Part shown: one piece after another, positions 53,028-60,352 of the stretch
Position numbering within the stretch: position 1 is the first letter of the stretch
Layout: each line of letters begins with the position of its first letter
NCBI RefSeq assembly: GCF_003284725.1
Contig: NZ_PGTO01000001.1
Span: 248,001-312,000 of the forward strand
Direction of reading: 5' to 3'
DNA length: 64,000 nucleotides
Source: Paramagnetospirillum kuznetsovii
GTDB lineage: Bacteria; Pseudomonadota; Alphaproteobacteria; Rhodospirillales; Magnetospirillaceae
The notes under the pieces: model-generated
Database searches by the model: none
What the model was told of the DNA's origin: nothing
What the model saw: the letters and a program-made list of their open reading frames with translations, nothing else
Program-made: the position numbers and the translations under genes

Positions 53028-54854
53028 TCAGTTCTTGCCCGACGTCTTGCCCGACTGGGGATCCTGGCCGAGATAGCGCGGCCATTCGCCCGAGGCCACC
53101 GCCTCCAGGGTATCCGAGCCTTGGCCCAGGCGGCTCTGATAGACCCAATAGCTGCTCATCACCCGCTGGACGAAGACGCGGGTTTCCCGCGACGGCAGGC
53201 TTTCGGTGAACAGCAGCGGATCGTCGCCGTGGCGGATATTTTGCAGCCAGCGTCCCAGATTGCCGGGTCCGGCGTTATAGGCGGCGGCCATCATCATGAC
53301 ATTGCCGTTGACCGGCTCGTCGGCCAGCAGCCGGGCGACATAGCGTTGCCCCAGGCCAAGATTGACTTCCGGATTGCTCAGCCTGTCGCGGGCCAGTCTG
53401 CCGCCGGCGACGGAAGCCGCGGTGGACGGCATCAACTGCATCAGGCCGACGGCGCCAGCGCCGCTGCGTGCCGTGGGATTGAACGAGGATTCCTGACGGA
53501 CCAGGGCATAGACCAGCGCCTTGTCGATCTGCCAGCCGCCCTGGGGCGTCCAGTCGGGCACCGGGAAGGCGGCGGCGTCGTGGACGCGCCCGTTCTCGCG
53601 GGGCAGCGAGCCGCCCAGCCGCACCGCCAAGGCGGGCATCCGGCCCGCATAGGCCAGCGCCAGCATGGACTGGCGCAGCGCCTTGCTGGCGTTGGGGTAG
53701 AGGCGGCGCAGCTCGTCCTCGGCGGTCTGGGCGTCGCCCAGTTGCAGCAGGGCAAGGGCGCGCCGGGCACCGGCCACCCGCATCAGCAGCTCGGTGTCGC
53801 CCTCGGTGAAGGGCGGGGTTTCCCACGAGAATTGGGTCTGATAGCCCAGCTCGGCGCGGGCCAGCATGCCGTAGAAGGTGCGCGAATAGGTCGAGGCCAC
53901 TTCCAGCCAGTGATTGACCGCTTCCGGCCGCTTGACCACCAGATTGGCGCGGGCGGCCCAGAAGGCTCCGGCGGAGGCGAGCCAGTCCTGGCCCTCGGGG
54001 GCATTGGCGGTGGCCTCGAAATGACGGCGCGCCTGTTCGGGCTTGCCCATGCGCCACAGGGCGAGGCCGCTGATCCAATGGGCGGCGGTCAGCTGATCGC
54101 CCGAGCGTTCGGCCGAGGCGGAGGCCAAGGCGGCGGCGGGCTCGTCGCGGCCGCCCGCGAAATGATCGGCCGCCACCATCAACCGCAGCCGGTCGAATTC
54201 CAGCGCCGTCATGGCCTGGGCCTCGGGGCTGGCCAACATGGCTTCGGCCCTGGCGCTCTCGTCGTCGCGCAGCGCCTGGCGCAGCTTGGCCTTGAAGGCG
54301 CGGACCCTGGTCGACGAATCCTCGGCGTTGAAGGCGACTTCTTCCCACATGGCGCCATCGGCCTCGGTGTCGATACCGGTGCCCTTGAGGGTGCCGCGCT
54401 GTGGCGCGCGCAGGCCCTTGGCCCCCTTGGCCGAGGCCGCCAGCTTGTAGACCGCTTCCGCCTGGGGCAGGTCGGAATAATCGGCCAGCCAGGCCTTCAA
54501 TTCCTGGAATTTCGCCTTGGAGCCCGAGGCCAGCAGGCGTTGCGCCAGCACATGGCCCTTCAACAGCTCGTCCTTGACCTTGCCCAGCTCGCGGTCGGCG
54601 GCGGCGGTCTGGCCCTGGGACTGAAGATGGAGAACCCGCTTGTACACTTCGAGATCGGAGGCCGACAGCGGCTTGGGAAGTGCTGCGACATGGGCCTCGC
54701 GATTGGAACCGGGCAGGAGGGCGGCGGTCATCTGACCGTCGGCGGCGGCCACTTGCACCGCGGCGCCGCGCGGCGCGTCGCCCGCCAGGGCGGGGGATGT
54801 CGTTGCCAGGACGGCCAGCAGGGCGGCCGGAAGGAGTCTGTCGCGCAAAGCCAT
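53028..54854 (-). CDS. slt: Soluble lytic murein transglycosylase
   Basis: A 608-residue periplasmic enzyme with a signal peptide (LLPAALLAVLATTSPALA), a long alpha-superhelical region (~residues 40-430) and a C-terminal Slt catalytic domain: catalytic Glu in LVRQESSFNPTARSGAGAVG, LMQLMPSTA and MMMAAAYNAGPGNLGRW. It cleaves glycan strands to anhydromuropeptides. ATG 54854 begins the signal peptide; a TTG at 54884 in frame is less likely. Confidence 0.92.
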   Translation of the reverse strand: MALRDRLLPAALLAVLATTSPALAGDAPRGAAVQVAAADGQMTAALLPGSNREAHVAALPKPLSASDLEVYKRVLHLQSQGQTAAADRELGKVKDELLKGHVLAQRLLASGSKAKFQELKAWLADYSDLPQAEAVYKLAASAKGAKGLRAPQRGTLKGTGIDTEADGAMWEEVAFNAEDSSTRVRAFKAKLRQALRDDESARAEAMLASPEAQAMTALEFDRLRLMVAADHFAGGRDEPAAALASASAERSGDQLTAAHWISGLALWRMGKPEQARRHFEATANAPEGQDWLASAGAFWAARANLVVKRPEAVNHWLEVASTYSRTFYGMLARAELGYQTQFSWETPPFTEGDTELLMRVAGARRALALLQLGDAQTAEDELRRLYPNASKALRQSMLALAYAGRMPALAVRLGGSLPRENGRVHDAAAFPVPDWTPQGGWQIDKALVYALVRQESSFNPTARSGAGAVGLMQLMPSTAASVAGGRLARDRLSNPEVNLGLGQRYVARLLADEPVNGNVMMMAAAYNAGPGNLGRWLQNIRHGDDPLLFTESLPSRETRVFVQRVMSSYWVYQSRLGQGSDTLEAVASGEWPRYLGQDPQSGKTSGKN

Positions 54855-54946
54855 TCTCCCGCCTGGGGTTATCGACAAAACCAATCACGGTCCCCGGTTT
54901 TATAAATGACCTGAGGTTCCCGGGGCAACCAAAAAACATCCCCCTG

Positions 54947-54965
54947 TTACAAAAAAGTTTTGTAA
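54947..54965. promoter_or_regulatory. Inverted repeat TTACAAAA-N3-TTTTGTAA
   Basis: Perfect 8-bp arms 75 bases before the DUF1848 gene, in a short A+T-rich stretch between divergent genes; a possible operator. The regulator is unknown. Confidence 0.4.
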
Positions 54966-55039
54966 ATACAATATAAAACAATGAGTTATGGAGAGTCATC
55001 TAAGCCAATCTGGCATCAAAACCCCGTAAGGTTCATAAT

Positions 55040-55987
55040 GTGGCAATGATCGTCTCCGCCAGTTATCGCACCGATATTCCCGCCTTCTACGGACGCTGGT
55101 TCATGAACCGGTATCGGGAGGGCTGGGCCAAGGCGGTCAATCCCTATGGCGGCCGCGTCTCCACCATCCCTTTGCGGGTGGGGGTGGACGGCTTCGTGTT
55201 CTGGACCCGCAACGTCGCTTCCTTCCTGGATGGGCTGGCGGAGATCCGGCGCGGCGGCACCCCGTTCGTCGTCCAGTACACCGTCACCGGCTATCCCCGA
55301 GTCCTCGAACCCTCGGTGGTGGAGGCCGAGCGTTCGCTGGCCATGATCCGTCATCTGGCCAAGATCTTTGGGCCGCGCGCGGTGGTGTGGCGCTATGATC
55401 CCATTCTCGCGACCTCGCTGACGCCCGCGTCCTGGCATCGGGACACTTTCGCCCGACTGGCAGAGCGGCTGGAAGGCGCGGTGGACGAGGTCTCGGTGTC
55501 CTTCGCCAATATCTACCGCAAGACCGGGCGCAATCTGGCCGCCGCCGCCCGCGCCCACGGCTTCACCTGGAGCGATCCCGACCCCGAGGAGCGCCGAAGC
55601 CTGATCCATGGTCTCAGTGAATTGGCCGCCCAACACGGTATCACGCTGACCGTCTGCGCCCAGACGGACTCCCTGGCCGGTGCCGCCCTGCCGTCGCGCT
55701 GTGTCGATGCCAGACGGCTGGAAGACGTGGCCGCCGCCTGGGGCCTGCCCCGACCGGTTGTCGCCAAGGAGAAGGGCAACCGCCCCGGCTGCCTGTGCCA
55801 CGAAAGCCGCGATATCGGCGATTACGACACCTGCCCCCATGGCTGTGTCTATTGCTATGCCGTCTCCACCCGAGGGCGGGCCAAGCGGCGTTACGCGGCC
55901 CATGACCCGGATTCGGAATTCCTCTTCGCACCGACCGGGCCTGCCGAGGAGGCGGGGCCACAGACCCAAATGTTCATGAAGAGTTGA
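55040..55987 (+). CDS. DUF1848 family protein, radical-SAM-like
   Basis: A 315-residue protein with the family start IVSASYRTDIPAFYGRWFMN, the middle VVWRYDPI and a C-terminal cysteine cluster GCLCHESRDIGDYDTCPHGC then VYCYA (CxC, CxxxCxxC spacing) that could hold an Fe-S cluster. In this family the cluster lies at the C-terminus, unlike usual radical-SAM enzymes. Function unknown, perhaps linked to DNA repair. GTG 55040 has AAGG eight bases upstream; ATG 55046 is the alternative. Confidence 0.87.
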   Translation: MAMIVSASYRTDIPAFYGRWFMNRYREGWAKAVNPYGGRVSTIPLRVGVDGFVFWTRNVASFLDGLAEIRRGGTPFVVQYTVTGYPRVLEPSVVEAERSLAMIRHLAKIFGPRAVVWRYDPILATSLTPASWHRDTFARLAERLEGAVDEVSVSFANIYRKTGRNLAAAARAHGFTWSDPDPEERRSLIHGLSELAAQHGITLTVCAQTDSLAGAALPSRCVDARRLEDVAAAWGLPRPVVAKEKGNRPGCLCHESRDIGDYDTCPHGCVYCYAVSTRGRAKRRYAAHDPDSEFLFAPTGPAEEAGPQTQMFMKS

Positions 55988-56065
55988 AGACTCTCGTGGA
56001 CTCCGGCTTGACCATCACGGGGCGGAACATCACATAACCACTTGTGAAAGGTGCGTTTTTGCGGC

Positions 56066-56081
56066 GCACAAATATTTGTGC
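56066..56081. promoter_or_regulatory. Perfect palindrome GCACAAATATTTGTGC
   Basis: A 16-bp perfect palindrome in the 223-base gap before the 81-residue gene. The rest of the gap shows only modest A+T enrichment and no gene. Function as an operator is inferred. Confidence 0.4.
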
Positions 56082-56210
56082 ATTGCAATAAAACCGAGAT
56101 GGTCAAGGGCCTGATACCAATGCAAGTCTGTCAAATCTTTCGTTTATGCTGTAGGGTGACTCTTATGACGTCATCAGGATGGGCGACATCCTCTAGACTA
56201 GGGGGGCATC

Positions 56211-56456
56211 ATGGGATCGAGCGTGGTTTCACCTACCCCTGACCGCAGCCAGTTGCGCGACGTGGCACGCCGCGCCGTCATTCATGCCGCCAATATGATG
56301 AACGTAAATCCCCGTTCGCTGTTCGCCGACAACGCGGAACCCCCCTTGGACGAGGTCATGGGAGATCCCATGGTCCGCGATCTGATGGCGCGCGACGGCG
56401 TCGCCGAGGATTCCCTGCGCGTGCTGATCGACAGCGTCCGCATCCGCCTGCGCTAA
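56211..56456 (+). CDS. Unknown 81-residue protein
   Basis: A small soluble helical protein (RSQLRDVARRAVIHAANMMN, then acidic DEVMGDPMVRDLMARDGVAE) without recognised domain. ATG follows AGGGGGGC. It has its own terminator (56473-56499) and a palindrome upstream, so it looks like a true single-gene unit. Confidence 0.7.
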   Translation: MGSSVVSPTPDRSQLRDVARRAVIHAANMMNVNPRSLFADNAEPPLDEVMGDPMVRDLMARDGVAEDSLRVLIDSVRIRLR

Positions 56457-56472
56457 GGTTTCAACACCCATG

Positions 56473-56499
56473 AAAAAGCCCCCGCGAGGGGGCTTTTTT
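56473..56499. terminator. Bidirectional terminator
   Basis: AAAAA-GCCCCC-GCGA-GGGGGC-TTTTTT lies between the convergent 81-residue gene and the lipoprotein gene and has T-runs in both directions. Confidence 0.93.
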
Positions 56500-56500
56500 G

Positions 56501-57037
56501 TTATCGGCGCGATGACGGCGGGCTGAGCGGTTCCGACCGGATGCCGCCCGACGGCGCCGAGCGCGGCATGGGCGAGGAGTCGTAGCCGCCGCCGGATGTG
56601 ATGCCGGGATCGGACTGCTTGGGGGCGACGGTGACCGAGACGGTGGTGCCGTAGACGGTGCGGCGCTCCACCTGGACGGTGGCGGCGCGGTCGCCGCGCA
56701 GATAGGTCAGCACGCTGGTCTCCGAGGTCACGCTCATCATGGGCTGCCAGCCGAAATTGGGCATCTGCGACTGGTAGAAGGCGGTGACCTCGTTGGCGGA
56801 ATTGGACAGCGTCATCACCACCCGGCCGGTCCAGCGGTCGCGGTCGGACAGGATCAGCGAGCGGTCGTTGTCCATGGTGGCGCCGGTGGGAATGGGGATA
56901 TCGGTCACCAGCTGGAAATTGGCGGGCTGGTCCGACGCCGCGCTGGAATTGGCGGGCAGCATGGTGCCGCGCGAACAGGCGGCCAGCGCCAGACCGGCGA
57001 TCACGGGAAGGGCAAACCGGAAGAGCTGCGGCATCAT
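56501..57037 (-). CDS. Unknown outer-membrane lipoprotein
   Basis: A 178-residue protein with a lipobox (VIAGLALAAC, Cys 21) and a compact domain from ~45 to 140 (PIPTGATMDNDRSLILSDRD, VTAFYQSQMPNFGWQPMMSV, a pattern found in small proteobacterial lipoproteins where FYxxxMxxxGW recurs). The Ser/Pro/Gly-rich tail is likely disordered. Function unknown. Confidence 0.85.
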   Translation of the reverse strand: MMPQLFRFALPVIAGLALAACSRGTMLPANSSAASDQPANFQLVTDIPIPTGATMDNDRSLILSDRDRWTGRVVMTLSNSANEVTAFYQSQMPNFGWQPMMSVTSETSVLTYLRGDRAATVQVERRTVYGTTVSVTVAPKQSDPGITSGGGYDSSPMPRSAPSGGIRSEPLSPPSSRR

Positions 57038-57081
57038 GGGTCAGAAAATACTGTGAAGCCGACGGGCGAACAAGGGAATGT

Positions 57082-57630
57082 TCAGATTAGGGGTGTCGGC
57101 CCCAAGGGATAGCGTTCCAGCACGTCATATTCGGGGCCGTCGCGATGGAGCACGCTGCGGAACAAGGCGAAGTCCGAGATCGGTGTTCGCGCCCGGAACA
57201 CCGGAGCCTCGGAAATGAAGGATTGCAGGCGGGCCGGATCGGCCTCCTTCAACCGCGCCAGACTCACATGGGGGGAGAAGCGGCGCGGTTCCGGCTTGCA
57301 CCCGGCCCGGACCACCGCGCCGTCGACCAGGCGGGCCAGCAGGCCCAGCGGCTCCGACGTCTCCACACCCAGCCATAGGGTATGGGCGCGGCGGCTGTCG
57401 CCGAACAGGCCCAGCCCGGTCAGGGTCAGGTCGAATCCGGGAACGTCCAACCGGGCCAATCCGTAGTGGATCTCCTCGGCGGTGTCCTCGTCCACCTCGC
57501 CGATGAAGCGGAGCGTCAGATGCAGATTGCGGGCGGGCACCCAGCGGGCGCCGGGCAGGCCGACGCCCAGCGCGGCGATGCGCTCGTCCAACGCGGGCGG
57601 CAGGTCCAGGCCGACAAACAGCCGGATCAT
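57082..57630 (-). CDS. thpR: RNA 2',3'-cyclic phosphodiesterase
   Basis: A 182-residue 2H phosphoesterase with both catalytic HxT/S motifs: HLTLRFIGEV and HVSLARLKE. It starts MIRLFVGLDLPPALDERIAA, a typical ThpR/LigT start. It opens 2',3'-cyclic ends of RNA. A REP-like repeat lies directly upstream. Confidence 0.94.
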   Translation of the reverse strand: MIRLFVGLDLPPALDERIAALGVGLPGARWVPARNLHLTLRFIGEVDEDTAEEIHYGLARLDVPGFDLTLTGLGLFGDSRRAHTLWLGVETSEPLGLLARLVDGAVVRAGCKPEPRRFSPHVSLARLKEADPARLQSFISEAPVFRARTPISDFALFRSVLHRDGPEYDVLERYPLGPTPLI

Positions 57631-57636
57631 TTATAG

Positions 57637-57745
57637 AGCCCCTCAATCGCCGGGCGGGCGCTTCCAGCGCCCTTGGCTTTCGCGCCATGTGGCGCGGCGC
57701 GCGTTGCGCTTGCCTCCGAACGCATATCTGCGTTCGTCGGATTCA
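57637..57745 (+). repeat. CGCCGGGCG REP-like repeat between thpR and the FIST gene
   Basis: CCCTCAATCGCCGGGCGGGC, hairpin GGGCGCTTCCAGCGCCC, CTTGGCTTTCGCGCCA and GGCGCG. Same family as 5437-5541, 29775-29861 and 2700-2798. It overlaps the last codon of the FIST gene. Confidence 0.8.
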
Positions 57746-58861
57746 TTCGTCCCCTCCGGGAATGACCGTCAGCACGCCGGTGAAGCCGTAGAGCCGGTCG
57801 CGGCTGATTTCGCCATTGGCGAAGAAGCCGAGCAGCGGGAACTCGCCCAAGGTCTCGCGCAGCAGGGCGGCCTCGGCGCCCTCCTCGCCGAACATGTGGG
57901 CGCCGCGCCCGGTGCACGACACATAGATGCCTGCGCGGATGGGGCGGTTGCCCAGCCGGGCCTTGATATCGGCCAGCATGCGCTTCAGATCGGCCTGGGC
58001 GGAATTGGCGTCGCGGCGCACGAAGATCAGCGGATCGCCCACATCGGGGCGGTCGCCCATGGCGATCCAGCCATGGGTGGGGTCGATGCCGATCAGGGTC
58101 CGCACCTGATAGTCGGGCGTGTCGGAATCGGTCACCGGCAGGCCCACATGGATATATCCGGCGATGCGCCGCAGGTCGCGGGCCAGCAATTCGCCCACAT
58201 CCTGCTTCAGCACCTCCAGGGCCGGGCGGTCGTCCAATCGCATCACCACGCCGTCCCAGACCTCGGTGACGGTGTGGACCGGTCCGATGGGGCTGCAGCC
58301 CTGGGTCATGCCGGTCAGCGCCGGGATGCCGGACTCCAGCAGGATGCCGCTCAATCCCCCCGCCATGACCTGATCGGCCAGTTGGGCGGGCGGACCGCTG
58401 GCCGACAGCAGGCCGCCCGCCAGGAAGCCGGCACAAGCGGCCAGATCCTCCACCGAATCCATCAGGCCGGGATCGCGGGGGTCGCCGTGGACCAGACCGA
58501 GGCTGGGAAAGTGCTCCTTGGGCCAAGTTCCCCAATCGCCGCCGAACACGTGGAAAAGTTCGGGCGGCAGATGGCCGACCATCACGCCGAGGGCGCCGCC
58601 GGTGCCGGGGAAATCGCCCCGATATTCCGATCCGTCGACGAAAATTCCGGGCGCCACGCCGCCCACCCAATGCGCGATGCGGGTGGTCTCGCGCAGGAAG
58701 GTGAGGATGGACGACAGATCGGCGGAAAAGCCCTCGTTGGCGTAAAGGAAGCCCAGATTGGCGGCGGCGGGGGCGTTCCCCAGTCCGTCGAGGCAGGCCT
58801 TGGCCGCCAGGCCCCAATGACTGGCGCGGGCGTGCGCGGTGGTGAAGGGAGCATCACTCAT
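57743..58861 (-). CDS. FIST N/C-domain protein
   Basis: A 372-residue protein with a FIST_N domain (~residues 35-225: ANLGFLYANEGFSADLSSIL, ending QGCSPIGPVHTVTE) and a FIST_C domain (IYVSCTGRGAHMFGEEGAEA, LGFFANGEISRD). FIST proteins are presumed small-ligand sensors, often amino acids, linked to signalling; no kinase is adjacent. It overlaps tesA (ATGA). Confidence 0.92.
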   Translation of the reverse strand: MSDAPFTTAHARASHWGLAAKACLDGLGNAPAAANLGFLYANEGFSADLSSILTFLRETTRIAHWVGGVAPGIFVDGSEYRGDFPGTGGALGVMVGHLPPELFHVFGGDWGTWPKEHFPSLGLVHGDPRDPGLMDSVEDLAACAGFLAGGLLSASGPPAQLADQVMAGGLSGILLESGIPALTGMTQGCSPIGPVHTVTEVWDGVVMRLDDRPALEVLKQDVGELLARDLRRIAGYIHVGLPVTDSDTPDYQVRTLIGIDPTHGWIAMGDRPDVGDPLIFVRRDANSAQADLKRMLADIKARLGNRPIRAGIYVSCTGRGAHMFGEEGAEAALLRETLGEFPLLGFFANGEISRDRLYGFTGVLTVIPGGDE

Positions 58862-59514
58862 GGCTTTTTCTCCGGCCGGGCGCGGCGGTCCAGAAGGGTG
58901 CGGACCGAGGGCAGGATGCGTTGGACGATGACGTCCACCCCCTTGGCGGCGGGATGCAGGCCGTCGGCCAGATTGAGGCGGGCATCGCCAGCGATCCCAT
59001 CCAGGAAGAAGGGGTAGAACACCACGTCGTGATCCGAGGCCAGCCGAGCGAAGGCCGTCTTGAACTCGGCCTGATAGGCGGGACCGTAATTGGCGGGCGC
59101 CAGCATGCCAGCCAGCAGGACGCCGATGCGGTCCTGCTTCAGCCGCTTGAGGATGGCGTCCAGATTGGCGCGCATCAATTGGGGGTCGAGACCGCGCAAT
59201 CCGTCATTGGCGCCCAGCTCGACGATGGCCAGATCGGGCTTTTCCGCCAAGGCCCAGCCCAGCCGCGCCAGACCGCCCGCCGTGGTATCGCCCGAAACAC
59301 CGGCATTGATGACGCGGACGTCGCGGCCCTCGGCGCGGAGCGCCGCCTCGAGGCGGGCGGGAAAGGCCTCCTCCGCCTTGAGGCCGAAACCGGCGGTCAG
59401 CGAGTCCCCCAAGGCCAGAATTCGGACCGGCGCGGCCATGGCGTCCCCTATGATGGCGTTGACAAGCAGCAGCACTGCCCCATATCGCAGAACGACCCTG
59501 AAGAGGAATTCCAT
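58858..59514 (-). CDS. tesA: Arylesterase / acyl-CoA thioesterase I
   Basis: A 218-residue SGNH hydrolase with signal peptide (RYGAVLLLVNAIIGDAMA) and the four blocks: ALGDSLTAGFG (Ser), NAGVSGDTTAGG, ELGANDGLRG and DGLHPAAKG (Asp, His). It is periplasmic. ATG 59514 overlaps the start codon of the divergent ybbA by two bases. Confidence 0.93.
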   Translation of the reverse strand: MEFLFRVVLRYGAVLLLVNAIIGDAMAAPVRILALGDSLTAGFGLKAEEAFPARLEAALRAEGRDVRVINAGVSGDTTAGGLARLGWALAEKPDLAIVELGANDGLRGLDPQLMRANLDAILKRLKQDRIGVLLAGMLAPANYGPAYQAEFKTAFARLASDHDVVFYPFFLDGIAGDARLNLADGLHPAAKGVDVIVQRILPSVRTLLDRRARPEKKP

Positions 59515-60217
59515 GCAGCCCAGCCCTCTCGTCCCCGAGCCCCTCGTCCGATTGGAGGCGCTCCATCTCAAATTGGCGAGCTTGGCGGGCGAGGTCAATG
59601 TCCTACGCGGCGTCGATTTGACCGTCGGTGTCGGCGAGACCCTCGGCGTGGTCGGTCCCTCGGGGTCGGGCAAGTCCACCTTGCTGATGATCATGGGCGG
59701 GCTGGAACGGCCCAGCTCGGGCCGCGTCGTGGTGGCCGGCCGCGATCTGGCCGGTCTCGACGAGGACGGACTGGCCCGCTTTCGCCGCGACAGCGTGGGC
59801 ATCGTCTTCCAGAGCTTTCACTTGATTCCAGCCATGACGGCGCTGGAAAACGTGGCGGTGCCGCTGGAACTGGCCGGTCGCGCCGATGCCTTCGAAGCGG
59901 CGGAAGAAGAACTGGCCGGGGTCGGTCTCGGCCACCGGCTGCACCACTATCCCGGCCAATTGTCGGGTGGCGAGCAGCAGCGGGTCGCCCTGGCGCGCGC
60001 CTTCGTGGCGCGGCCCCGGCTGTTGCTGGCCGACGAGCCCACCGGCAATCTGGACGGCGCCACCGGCCGCGCCGTGATGGATCTGCTGTTCCGCCTTCAC
60101 CGGGATTACGGCACCACCTTGGTGCTGGTCACCCATGACGACGGCCTGGCCGGTCGCTGCGGTCGGCTGGTCCGGGTGGAGGATGGGCGGGTCGGGGATG
60201 GGCGGGTGGCGACGTGA
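59513..60217 (+). CDS. ybbA: ABC transporter ATP-binding protein YbbA
   Basis: A 234-residue LolD/MacB-type ATPase with Walker [49 protein letters not shown] and VLVTHD. It pairs with the permease gene downstream (136 bases away); tesA-ybbA-ybbP neighbourhoods are widely conserved. AGAGGA lies six bases before ATG 59513. Its start region is shared with divergent tesA. Confidence 0.94.
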   Translation: MQPSPLVPEPLVRLEALHLKLASLAGEVNVLRGVDLTVGVGETLGVVGPSGSGKSTLLMIMGGLERPSSGRVVVAGRDLAGLDEDGLARFRRDSVGIVFQSFHLIPAMTALENVAVPLELAGRADAFEAAEEELAGVGLGHRLHHYPGQLSGGEQQRVALARAFVARPRLLLADEPTGNLDGATGRAVMDLLFRLHRDYGTTLVLVTHDDGLAGRCGRLVRVEDGRVGDGRVAT

Positions 60218-60232
60218 GCGACAACACATCAT

Positions 60233-60340
60233 CTCGTCACCCCCGCGAAAGCGGGGGTCCATGGTGGGACCAGTTTATGCCCAAGCCGCTGAAACTGGAT
60301 CCTCCGGACACATGGATTCCCGCTTTCGCGGGAATGACGA
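60233..60340. repeat. CGCTTTCGCGGG inverted pair between ybbA and ybbP
   Basis: TCGTCACCCCCGCGAAAGCG (60235) with GGGGTCCATGG faces CATGGATTCCCGCTTTCGCG (60311) with GGAATGACGA. A single copy occurs at 52977-53005. It fills the 135-base gap inside the transporter operon, ending at the ybbP ribosome-binding site. Confidence 0.85.
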
Positions 60341-60352
60341 TGGGAGAGAGGA

